Shown: piece by piece, positions 8,179-15,170 of the stretch
Layout: each line of letters begins with the position of its first letter
Position numbering within the stretch: position 1 is the first letter of the stretch
Assembly (NCBI GenBank): GCA_023428335.1
Contig: JAEYYS010000440.1
Span: 1 to 35,637 of the forward strand
Direction: 5' to 3'
Source of the DNA: Verrucomicrobiota bacterium
GTDB lineage: Bacteria; Verrucomicrobiota; Verrucomicrobiia; Verrucomicrobiales; Verrucomicrobiaceae
Length of the DNA: 35,637 nucleotides
Notes under the pieces: generated by a model
What the model was told of the DNA's origin: nothing
The model's input: the letters and a program-made list of their open reading frames with translations, nothing else
Database searches by the model: none
Position numbers and translations under genes: made by a program

Positions 8179-9600
8179 TCACGCCAGCAAGGTAAGCAAG
8201 GCTTCGATGCCGGTTTTTAAGGTGGCGAATTTGGTTTGGAGATTTTCCGGCACGCCTGCTTTCTCAAGTGCTTCCAAGCCTGCAGCCAAACCTTGCAGGG
8301 AGGCTTTGGTCAGCTTGGCATCTGCGGGTGCGAGCCCGAATTCCGTGGTGGCTTTCCCGCTGGAAGTCTGGGTTGAAACCTTGTCTGCAAAGAATCCTGG
8401 CACTGTTTGTTGATTCTCAGACGCCAGCGTGAGCACGGCTCTCACCTTTTCCGGATCCATTCTGCGTTGAATTTCTTCAAACTTTGATTCGATCTCCGCC
8501 AGCACCTCGACGGCAGTCCTGGTTTTGGCGGAGGCGATGCTGCTCTCCAAGAGCTGGAGTTCCGGGTGATCCGGGTAGTCCTGCCGAAAACCTGCCAGCT
8601 CTTTTTGCGCGGCTGCCAGGTCCAAGCTGGCTTGCGCCTTGATCACCCCAAGGAGGTGTTGCCCGCGCGCCAGATGCCAATGCAAGCCGACCGGATCGAG
8701 TTCTGCCTTCACCTGAACCATGCGCGCGAGATGCTTGTCATTGCTCATCGATTTCACGCGCTCGAGGAAGTTTGCTTCCTTCTGGCTGGCCTCCCAATAA
8801 CACTTCCGCGCCATGAGCGGCTCGATTTCTGCCTTCAGCAGTACAATGACCTGATCCGCTTTTTCGGCTGCCTGCTGCAACAGTTCAATGTCTTGCTGCT
8901 TGAGCGCCACATCAATATCATTGCCCGCAGAGCGGATGTACGTGTTGGCAATGGCCGCAGCAGCTTCGATCTCTCCGCCCTCAATCAAACTGTCAAGTAG
9001 CCGAATTGTCATGGGCTTGAGCGCCTTGTTGGACTTGGCCTGGATCGCCGCCATTCGCTTTTTGTTTGTTTCGATCGGCTCCTTGAGCGCCGCCAACTGC
9101 ACGTTGGCCACATCGATTTTCCGACCCGCTTCCATGCACGTGAAGTAGTTGGAGGACCCCTGCTGAACGGGGCGGGTGCGGTTTGCCGTGATCTGAACGA
9201 TGATCGAGTCATTTTCACGAATGACCTGCAGCAGTTCGTTGTATTGCTTCGTGATGCTCACCCGCTCTTCTTGAAGCTTTTTGTAGGCGTCCTGGTCCTC
9301 GCGACTCTCAAACGTGTTGCCTTCTCCAGCGAGCCCCATCATCACCCTCACACCGAGAAGCTGCATGGCCGAGGGCTTGTAATTCCCTGAAAGGAAGTGC
9401 TGTCCTTCTTCCAGCGCCTTGGTCATGTCATTCGCTCGAAATGCATCGACCACCTTTTTCCAAGCCTGATTCGTCGACTCGGAGGACAGACTCGCCGCAG
9501 AAACCTTGGGTTTGAGCAAGTCTTCCAGGGTTTGGGCGGGCAGCCGCTGGTTCATCTGGACAGTCCACAAACAGGCGACGAGAGGCAGGAGCCATTTCAT
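8179..9600 (-). CDS. Unknown exported coiled-coil/TPR-like protein
   Basis: 473 residues. A signal peptide (MKWLLPLVACLWTVQM, cleavage likely after LPAQ) is followed by an almost entirely helical protein rich in Gln, Glu, Lys and Ala. Candidate coiled coils are near residues 105-130, 170-195 and 240-285. A helix-pair region around residues 310-365 (AAAQKELAGFRQDYPDHPELQLLE) has the look of tetratricopeptide-type repeats. No catalytic motif is seen. Base composition is visibly lower in GC than the flanking housekeeping genes. It lies in an accessory stretch with a toxin-antitoxin pair and repeats; no function is proposed. Confidence 0.7.
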   Translation of the reverse strand: MKWLLPLVACLWTVQMNQRLPAQTLEDLLKPKVSAASLSSESTNQAWKKVVDAFRANDMTKALEEGQHFLSGNYKPSAMQLLGVRVMMGLAGEGNTFESREDQDAYKKLQEERVSITKQYNELLQVIRENDSIIVQITANRTRPVQQGSSNYFTCMEAGRKIDVANVQLAALKEPIETNKKRMAAIQAKSNKALKPMTIRLLDSLIEGGEIEAAAAIANTYIRSAGNDIDVALKQQDIELLQQAAEKADQVIVLLKAEIEPLMARKCYWEASQKEANFLERVKSMSNDKHLARMVQVKAELDPVGLHWHLARGQHLLGVIKAQASLDLAAAQKELAGFRQDYPDHPELQLLESSIASAKTRTAVEVLAEIESKFEEIQRRMDPEKVRAVLTLASENQQTVPGFFADKVSTQTSSGKATTEFGLAPADAKLTKASLQGLAAGLEALEKAGVPENLQTKFATLKTGIEALLTLLA

Positions 9601-9704
9601 AAGAATCCTTAGCTAAAGCTTTTGCTGAGGGCCTGTCAATGGCTATGCGAATGTGGCTGCCCTGTGGTCAGACTTGTGATCGATCACCCATGTCAAATTG
9701 AGCG

Positions 9705-9725
9705 ATAAAGCGACAGACACTTTTC
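9705..9725 (+). repeat. Degenerate copy of short palindromic repeat
   Basis: ATAAAGCGACAGACACTTT matches the two exact copies at 10635-10655 and 15027-15047 apart from one internal and two terminal mismatches. It lies between the unknown exported protein gene and the VapC-type toxin gene. Confidence 0.6.
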
Positions 9726-9734
9726 AATAGGCAG

Positions 9735-10154
9735 TCAGGGAACCTTGAGCAGGTGGGTGAACGGCAGCCGTCCAGCGGCTTTTTCGAAGGTGACCAGCGG
9801 CAACCGGGCGGCGCTGGCTTCGGCATGAATCAGGCGATCCGGAAAATCAGACTTGGCGCTGGCCAGGCCCTCGGCGGCAAGCAGGGGTAGCAGGTAGGGA
9901 TGGACAATCAAGGTGGGCATTGACAACAGCGTGTGCAGTCCGGCGAGCACGGCGGCTTTGGGCATGCCATAGTGGTGTTGACAGGCAAAGTAGGCCTCCA
10001 ACACGACCAGATTGGAGACAAAGACCTTGGCCCCGGATTTCTCCACCTCGGCGAGATACTGACGTGCGGCCTCGGCCAAGTCTTGAGGCTGACCGGTGAG
10101 CAGGCGCATCACCACGGAGGTGTCCAAGGCCGCGCGGGTTTCAGGACGGCTCAT
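9735..10154 (-). CDS. vapC: PIN-domain toxin, VapC family
   Basis: 139 residues, the usual VapC length, forming one PIN ribonuclease domain. Acidic metal-binding residues are visible: D11 in ALDTSVV, E53 in LVVLEAYFA, and D103/D106 in KSDFPDRLIHAEA, followed by the typical C-terminal LPLVTFEKAAGRL strand. VapC toxins cleave tRNA or rRNA when freed from their antitoxin. The start overlaps the stop of the antitoxin gene by 14 nt, so translation is coupled. The pair sits between two copies of the palindromic repeat. Confidence 0.88.
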   Translation of the reverse strand: MSRPETRAALDTSVVMRLLTGQPQDLAEAARQYLAEVEKSGAKVFVSNLVVLEAYFACQHHYGMPKAAVLAGLHTLLSMPTLIVHPYLLPLLAAEGLASAKSDFPDRLIHAEASAARLPLVTFEKAAGRLPFTHLLKVP

Positions 10155-10407
10155 TCCAGTGCCGGGTGATGGATTCCCTCATGGCCTCCATCCCCGAATC
10201 GTCGAGGGAGGCCGACACAAGCTGGGCGAGCGGTGGCTGAAAGCTGTGCCAATCGACGGTGGCCCTGCTGGACGCCTGCCGCTGTTTTTCGCTGAGCCAC
10301 TGTTCGAACAGACCGATGGTGACTTCGCGAAGGGTCCGCCCCTCGCGTGCGGTTTCGGCCTTCACCTCGCGGTAGAGCTCATCCGGGATCAGAAACGTCG
10401 CCTTCAT
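10141..10407 (-). CDS. vapB: Ribbon-helix-helix antitoxin, VapB-like
   Basis: 88 residues from the ATG at 10407. The first 45 residues (MKATFLIPDELYREV, then AREGRTLREVTIGLFEQWL) look like a ribbon-helix-helix DNA-binding domain: a short beta strand followed by two helices. The C-terminal half (about 50-88) is extended and would wrap the toxin. The gene precedes and overlaps the PIN toxin gene, the standard antitoxin-toxin order. A perfect 10-bp inverted repeat overlaps the start codon and is the likely autoregulatory operator. Longer starts upstream would place the operator inside the reading frame and are unlikely. Confidence 0.82.
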   Translation of the reverse strand: MKATFLIPDELYREVKAETAREGRTLREVTIGLFEQWLSEKQRQASSRATVDWHSFQPPLAQLVSASLDDSGMEAMRESITRHWNEPS

Positions 10408-10437
10408 GCAGCCAGTTAGCTGTATCGCTGGCTGCAT
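10406..10437 (-). promoter_or_regulatory. Inverted-repeat operator at vapB start
   Basis: Perfect 10-bp arms ATGCAGCCAG (10406-10415) and CTGGCTGCAT (10428-10437) are separated by 12 nt. One arm contains the antitoxin start codon. The position and symmetry suit a ribbon-helix-helix autorepressor site. No good Shine-Dalgarno sequence precedes the ATG, so the transcript may be short-leadered or leaderless. Confidence 0.6.
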
Positions 10438-10634
10438 GTCAAGAAGCAGAACGCCATCCGCGCCATGTCGGTCAGTCCGCAAGCTTCCAAGGCGTCCGAA
10501 GTCCGTGGGCGAGCCCATGGCACGGGGCCAAGCCGCTAACCGCCGACCATTCAATGCCAGGAATTATTGCCCAGGCGCTTCTGTGATCCATTCATTCTGA
10601 GAGCTTTAAAGGTTCATTGCTGCCTCATCACTTG

Positions 10635-10655
10635 ATAAAGTGTCTGTCCCTTTAT
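10635..10655 (-). repeat. Exact copy of short palindromic repeat
   Basis: On the minus strand this reads ATAAAGGGACAGACACTTT plus AT, identical over 21 nt to the copy at 15027-15047 but inverted. Six-base arms (ATAAAG and CTTTAT) bracket GGACAGACA. A partial second copy of one half follows within 8 nt. Confidence 0.75.
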
Positions 10656-10989
10656 TGCGGTTTGTCCCTTTATTGTAGTTTTCCCCCTGCGGAGAGTCGT
10701 CGTGCGATAAGGTGTCTATGCTTTGATCTGCCTCGCACGGAGGACGGCGGTGAGCGCGGAGGTTCAAAAACCCGACTGGGGCACAAGAGCACCTTCGCGG
10801 CCTTCGTGGGCTCCTGGCGAGAACGATGCGGCGTCACTGCACCCAGGCCATTGGGCGATCAGAAGCCATGACGCACGCGCCAAGAGCGCCGGCGTGGCGG
10901 CAGCGACTCTGCGTGTCAGAGCGAGCTGGCAGCCTGTGCCCCGGCATCCGATAGGGCGAGGCAACCCGCCCTGCCCTGACATCCGACAG

Positions 10990-11011
10990 CGCACGGCAGA
11001 CAACCCGTGCG
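10990..11011 (-). terminator. Hairpin downstream of pdhA
   Basis: A perfect 7-bp stem (CGCACGG against CCGTGCG, 8-nt loop) lies 7 nt after the pdhA stop on the minus strand. There is no T tract, so it may be a Rho-dependent end or a 3' stabilising hairpin. Confidence 0.35.
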
Positions 11012-11018
11012 AGAGAAC

Positions 11019-12098
11019 TCAGTCGTTGAAGAAATGACGACCGGTGGCGCCGGCTTCGGTCTTCTGATCGACCTCCCAGTAGACGTCTTCGAAGATCGTT
11101 TCGGGCTCGGGATACGGGCTGCTCTTGGCGAACTCGGCCGAGGCCTCGGCTTCGGCCTGGGCTTCGCGGTCGATCTTCTTGAGCTGGTCTTCGGTGGCGA
11201 CACCCTCGGCAAGCAGGTTGCGCTTCCAGACCTGGATCGGGTCGTGCTCCTTCTGGTAGCGTTCGACCTCTTCCTTGGTGCGGTACTTCAGCTTGTTGGC
11301 GTCGGCCACGGAATGACCTTCCCAACGGTAGGTGGCGATTTCCAGCAGGGTCGGCTTGCTCTCCTGATGCGCACGGTCGATCGCCGTCTGGACATGGGCA
11401 CGGACTTCGTACAGGTCCTCGCCGATGAAATGATCCCAAGCCATGCCATAACCTTCGGCGCGCTTGGCGAGGCAGTCGCTGAATGCCGACGATCGGGCCT
11501 GGCTGGTACCCATCGAGTAGCCGTTGTTTTCGATGACGTACACGACCGGCAGATCCCAGAGCGCGGCAAGGTTGAGCGACTCATGGAAGGCACCCTGGTT
11601 GACGGCACCATCGCCGAGGAAGCAAAGGGCCGCGCCCTTGAGGCCGCGGTACTTGAGGCCGTAGGCCAGGCCAAGACCCAGCGGGGTTTGGCCGGCAACA
11701 ATGCCGTGACCGCCCCAGTAATTCTTCTCCGGTGCAAAGTAGTGCATCGAACCGCCCTTGCCCTTCGAGCAACCGGTGGCCTTGCCAAAGAGTTCGGCCA
11801 TGCACTCGTTCATGCCCATGCCGACCGCCAGCGCGTGGCCGTGGTCGCGGTAGGCGGTGATGACGTGGTCGTTTTCGCCCATGAGCGACACGCAGCCGAC
11901 CGCCACCGATTCTTGGCCGATATACAGGTGGAGGAAACCGCCCATGCGGCCCGCCTGGTAATGCTGGAGCGAGACCTGTTCAAAGCGACGAATCCGCACC
12001 ATTTTGCGGTACAGCTCGATCTTGTCATCGACGCTGAGCTTGGCATTGATCGGCGCCGCAGCGGCGCTGGCAGGGGTCGCTTTCTTCTTGGAGGCCAT
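11019..12098 (-). CDS. pdhA: Pyruvate dehydrogenase E1 component, alpha subunit
   Basis: 359 residues, full length for the alpha subunit of heterotetrameric E1. Residues about 24-60 (LYRKMVRIRRFEQV, then GGFLHLYIGQE) and AYRDHGHALA are family signatures. The thiamine diphosphate motif runs from GDGAVNQGAFHESLN to VIENNGYSMGT, and the phosphorylation-loop-like region follows. It decarboxylates pyruvate with the beta subunit and feeds the dihydrolipoyl acetyltransferase (E2). The N-terminal ATPASAAAA extension is low complexity. Unusually, neither the beta-subunit gene nor E2/E3 is adjacent: the downstream side is gene-free for about 580 bases. Confidence 0.95.
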   Translation of the reverse strand: MASKKKATPASAAAAPINAKLSVDDKIELYRKMVRIRRFEQVSLQHYQAGRMGGFLHLYIGQESVAVGCVSLMGENDHVITAYRDHGHALAVGMGMNECMAELFGKATGCSKGKGGSMHYFAPEKNYWGGHGIVAGQTPLGLGLAYGLKYRGLKGAALCFLGDGAVNQGAFHESLNLAALWDLPVVYVIENNGYSMGTSQARSSAFSDCLAKRAEGYGMAWDHFIGEDLYEVRAHVQTAIDRAHQESKPTLLEIATYRWEGHSVADANKLKYRTKEEVERYQKEHDPIQVWKRNLLAEGVATEDQLKKIDREAQAEAEASAEFAKSSPYPEPETIFEDVYWEVDQKTEAGATGRHFFND

Positions 12099-12441
12099 CC
12101 GGAGAATTTAGCAAGCCCCCGGCAGGGTGCAAGTCGGAGTCGGCGACGGCGACAAATCGGCTGGAACAGACGGAGATAGGGGACTCAAATCGCGACTCAG
12201 GCCAAAGCGCCAAGACGCGGAGAGCAGAGGCAACGGGGCGAAGATCTCGCAGGTCTGCCAATATCGCGAGCTCGCTCCCCGCATAGAGCTGAGCACCCAA
12301 ACAAGCCATGGGTGGGGTCGTAAACGGCAGATTGCCCTGCTCTTTGTTCCACGTGGAACAAAAACCCTCATTCCTGTCGACTTTTCCAGCCGCCATGGCC
12401 TTGCCGGAGGCGATTCGGTGGCTTAGGGTGGCCTTTCTGCC
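12099..12441. other. Intergenic region between pdhA and mnmG
   Basis: About 340 bases between divergent genes with no credible coding region. It must hold promoters for both, though I see no unmistakable -35/-10 pair. Its one clear element is the perfect parS-like palindrome at 12343-12362. I see no DnaA box cluster or AT-rich unwinding element, so it is not an obvious replication origin. Confidence 0.55.
12343..12362. promoter_or_regulatory. parS: parS-like centromere site 1
   Basis: TTTGTTCCACGTGGAACAAA is a perfect 20-bp palindrome. Its 16-bp core, TGTTCCACGTGGAACA, is a close relative of the bacterial chromosomal ParB-binding site TGTTTCACGTGAAACA and a known natural variant of it. It lies 80 nt upstream of mnmG (gidA), the classic chromosomal location near the origin. 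Confidence 0.88.
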
Positions 12442-14349
12442 ATGGCCAGCTCGCTCTACACCTATCCCAAAGCCTATGACGTCCTCGTTTGTGGGGCAGG
12501 TCATGCTGGGGTGGAGGCGGCCTTGGCTGCGGCGCGCCTCGGTTGTGCGACCGCCATGCTGACCCAGAACCTGGACACGGTCGCCCAGATGTCCTGCAAC
12601 CCAGCCATCGGCGGCCTGGCCAAGGGCCATGTCGTGCGCGAGATCGACGCCTTGGGCGGTGCCATGGCCCGCAATACCGACGCCACCGGCATCCAGTTTC
12701 GTCTGCTCAACGCCCGCAAGGGTCCGTCGGTGCAGTCGCCACGCGCCCAGTGCGACAAGAAGGCCTACCAATTCCGCCTGAAGTGGCTGTTCGAGAACCA
12801 GCCCAACCTTGACCTGCACCAGGGCAACGCCGCTGAAATTCTGGTCGAGGGCGATGCCGTGGTCGGCGTGCGCACCAGCCTCGGGTTGATCTACCGCGCC
12901 AAATCCCTCATCATCTCCTCGGGCACCTTCATGCGCGGCCTGCTGCATGTCGGTCTGCAAAACCAGGCCGGGGGGCGCATGGGCGACAGCCAGTCGACCC
13001 TGTCCGACAGCCTGCGGACCTTGGGTTTCGAGGTCGAACGCTTCAAAACCGGTACGCCTTGTCGCATCAACAGTCGCAGCATAGACTTCTCCCAGTGCGA
13101 GCCCCAGCCTGGCGACAGCCCTCCCCCGCCCTTCAGCTACCTGTCGGGCGAGGTGCCCGAGGACGAAATCGAAGGCCTGGAGGGGGGTAAAACGGCGGAT
13201 TTGGGCACTTCCCCCCTGTTTACGCTCAACTCCTGGCAGCCAAAAACGTTCCACGTGGAACAAATGCCCTGCTGGATCACCTACACCAGCCCGCAAACCC
13301 ACGACATCATCCGCGCCAACTTGGACAAGTCGCCGATGTACTGCGGTCGCATCGAAGGGGTTGGTCCACGCTACTGTCCCTCGATCGAGGACAAGGTGGT
13401 GCGCTTCGCCGAGAAGGACCGTCACCAGGTCTTCCTGGAGCCGGAAGGTCGCCACACCCGCGAGTTTTACATCAACGGCGTCTCCACCTCCCTGCCCTAC
13501 GAGGTGCAGCTCGCCTTCATTCGGTCGATCCCCGGCCTGGCAAACGCCGAGATCCTGCGCCCCGGCTACGCCGTGGAGTACGATTACTGTCCGCCCACAC
13601 AGCTCTACCCAACCCTGGAAACCAAGCGGGTCGCCGGCTTGTACTTCGCCGGCCAGATCAACGGCACCTCAGGCTACGAGGAAGCCGCCGGCCAGGGTCT
13701 GCTGGCGGGGGCGAACGCCGCCCTGAAGGTGCAGGGCCGACCGCCCTTCGTGCTGGGTCGCAGCGAGGCCTACTTGGGGGTGCTGGTCGATGACCTGGTC
13801 ACCAAGGGGGTGAGCGAACCCTACCGACTCTTCACCTCGCGCGCCGAATACCGCCTGCTGCTGCGCCAGGACAACTGCGACCTGCGACTCACCCCGCGGG
13901 CAGCAGAACTGGGCCTGGCCGGACCCACCCGGTCGCGCCTGCTTCTGGAGAAAGCGGAGAAACTGGCCGAGGCGCGGCGCCTGGCCGAGACCGCCTCGAT
14001 CGATGGCCTGCGCTTGGAGAAGTGGTTCCGTCGCACCGAGAACGAGCATCGCCACCTGCCTGCCGACCTGCGTGCCGCCTTCCCGGACTCGATCTGGCTG
14101 CTGCTCGAAAACGACCTCAAGTACGCCGGCTACATCCAGCGCCAGGAAATGATGCTCGAACGCACCGCCCGCATGGAGGAGTCGGCCATTCCCGCTGAGT
14201 TCGATTACGCCGGCGTCTACGGCCTGAAGAAAGAAGCCCAGCTCCGCCTCAGCCAGATCCGTCCCGCCACCCTCGGCCAGGCCGCCCGCATTCAGGGGGT
14301 TACGCCGGCGGACATTGCCCTGCTGGCGGTGCTGCTGCGGAAGGGGTGA
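12442..14349 (+). CDS. mnmG: tRNA uridine-5-carboxymethylaminomethyl modification enzyme MnmG
   Basis: 635 residues. The N-terminal FAD-binding motif is VLVCGAGHAGVEAA, followed by MSCNPAIGGLAKGH, the GGRMGDSQS region, FKTGTPCRI and the C-terminal helical domain that binds MnmE and tRNA (RQEMMLERTARMEE, LRLSQIRPATLGQAARIQGVTPADI). With MnmE it installs cmnm5U34 at the wobble position of tRNAs. Codons for TFHVEQ, near residue 270, coincide with a second parS-like palindrome. The usual downstream neighbours rsmG, parA and parB are absent; a decayed toxin-antitoxin locus follows instead. Confidence 0.97.
   Translation: MASSLYTYPKAYDVLVCGAGHAGVEAALAAARLGCATAMLTQNLDTVAQMSCNPAIGGLAKGHVVREIDALGGAMARNTDATGIQFRLLNARKGPSVQSPRAQCDKKAYQFRLKWLFENQPNLDLHQGNAAEILVEGDAVVGVRTSLGLIYRAKSLIISSGTFMRGLLHVGLQNQAGGRMGDSQSTLSDSLRTLGFEVERFKTGTPCRINSRSIDFSQCEPQPGDSPPPPFSYLSGEVPEDEIEGLEGGKTADLGTSPLFTLNSWQPKTFHVEQMPCWITYTSPQTHDIIRANLDKSPMYCGRIEGVGPRYCPSIEDKVVRFAEKDRHQVFLEPEGRHTREFYINGVSTSLPYEVQLAFIRSIPGLANAEILRPGYAVEYDYCPPTQLYPTLETKRVAGLYFAGQINGTSGYEEAAGQGLLAGANAALKVQGRPPFVLGRSEAYLGVLVDDLVTKGVSEPYRLFTSRAEYRLLLRQDNCDLRLTPRAAELGLAGPTRSRLLLEKAEKLAEARRLAETASIDGLRLEKWFRRTENEHRHLPADLRAAFPDSIWLLLENDLKYAGYIQRQEMMLERTARMEESAIPAEFDYAGVYGLKKEAQLRLSQIRPATLGQAARIQGVTPADIALLAVLLRKG
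13247..13262. promoter_or_regulatory. parS: parS-like centromere site 2, inside mnmG
   Basis: CGTTCCACGTGGAACA differs from site 1 by one outer base; its inner 14 bp (GTTCCACGTGGAAC) are a perfect palindrome. It lies within the mnmG coding sequence, spelling FHVEQ, 902 bp from site 1. Confidence 0.8.
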
Positions 14350-14396
14350 GGCAACAAGCCGTTGAGGCTCGCCTGGCTAGGGTTTAAAACGACACC

Positions 14397-14621
14397 ATGA
14401 AGTACCCGGTCGTTCTCATCCAATCGGAAGAAGGTTATGGCGTGGGTTGTCCAGCGATCCCGGGCTGTTGGAGTCAGGGGAAGACGCGTGAAGAAGCTTT
14501 GGCCAACATTCAAGACGCGGTTCGTGAGGTCTTGGCAGTGAAGCAAGAGCTTGAATGCCAGCAATGGCAGGAAGAAGGAGTGAAGGTGGAAACCACCTCC
14601 GTCGAATTGGCTACAGTCTGA
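14397..14621 (+). CDS. hicB: HicB-family antitoxin
   Basis: 74 residues, typical for the short HicB_like antitoxins. The sequence MKYPVVLIQSEEGYGVGCPAIPGCWSQG, with the P-x-IPGC-x-SQG turn and the following TREEALANIQDAVREVL helix, is the HicB partially degraded RNase H fold. It would neutralise HicA and may lack a DNA-binding domain, as no helix-turn-helix or ribbon-helix-helix is visible in the C-terminal 20 residues. The following hicA is broken, so this antitoxin is now without a functional local partner. It lies 47 nt after mnmG. Confidence 0.85.
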   Translation: MKYPVVLIQSEEGYGVGCPAIPGCWSQGKTREEALANIQDAVREVLAVKQELECQQWQEEGVKVETTSVELATV

Positions 14622-14691
14622 GTTCGCCAACGCCGCGCGGTTTTCGAAGCAAAAAGGTTGCCTGTCGTTCGCCAAAGCCAAACTGTAGAGC

Positions 14692-14907
14692 ATGCCAAAG
14701 TTGCCGGGGATTCATCACAAAGACGCCATCCGCGTCTTGGAGAAACTCGGTTCGCGTGTGGTTCGTGAAGGCAAGCACACCCTCATTGGCCAAAGGCACC
14801 GATCCGCTGCCCATCCCGCGTCATAACCCCCCCATCCATGCCATCACCATGGGGGCATCGCCAAAGCCGCTGGACTGACGCCCGAAGAGTTTCGCCGCTT
14901 GCTCTAA
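14692..14907 (+). pseudogene. hicA: hicA toxin remnant with two frameshifts
   Basis: Three frames together spell a complete HicA mRNA interferase. From the ATG at 14692 comes MPKLPGIHHKDAIRVLEKLG, then VVREGKHTL, with the catalytic His in GKHT. A second frame gives KGTDPLPIPRHNP and IHAITMG. A third gives GIAKAAGLTPEEFRRLL, ending at TAA 14905-14907. The first shift is one extra base around 14789-14793. The second is one missing G in the run at 14850-14855. A C7 run nearby also adds an extra codon. No intact toxin can be made, so the pair hicB-hicA is decaying. A sequencing error is possible but two homopolymer shifts in one small gene are unlikely to both be artefacts. Confidence 0.8.
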
Positions 14908-15026
14908 GGTTGCCGGATCTCAAGTCCGAGAGGGTGAGCTAGTGTCGAAAGCTCTCATCTCGTTCGCCGTCCATGAGGACAACTACGTGCTCATGCCGAC
15001 CGCGGACAGCGAAACAGGTGAATGCG

Positions 15027-15047
15027 ATAAAGGGACAGACACTTTAT
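15027..15047 (+). repeat. Exact copy of short palindromic repeat
   Basis: ATAAAGGGACAGACACTTT plus AT, identical over 21 nt to the inverted copy at 10635-10655, lying between the hicA remnant and the unknown membrane protein gene. The 21-nt unit has 6-bp complementary ends. Confidence 0.75.
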
Positions 15048-15170
15048 AAAACAGTTCTGGCAGACGCTTGAATGCGAGTTCCCTTGAATCAGTGATTCGC
15101 TTACACAATTCTCTTGCCATGATGACTGCTTGTTTTCATGCTAGCGGGAAAACTACCAGGACAACCGATC

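Larger units (their letters stand above)
10438..11018. other. Gene-free stretch with repeat elements
   Basis: About 580 bases between vapB and pdhA without a credible gene: the small open frames have no family resemblance, no ribosome binding site and poor codon use. It holds the palindromic repeat at 10635-10655, a partial tandem copy of its right half (TGTCCCTTTATTG at 10645-10657 and 10663-10675) and a hairpin near the pdhA stop. It may be decayed mobile DNA. Confidence 0.6.

Noticed and set aside
12099..12441. Replication origin in the pdhA-mnmG spacer
   Set aside because: Despite the parS site, I see no DnaA box cluster or AT-rich unwinding region, and dnaA and dnaN are absent.
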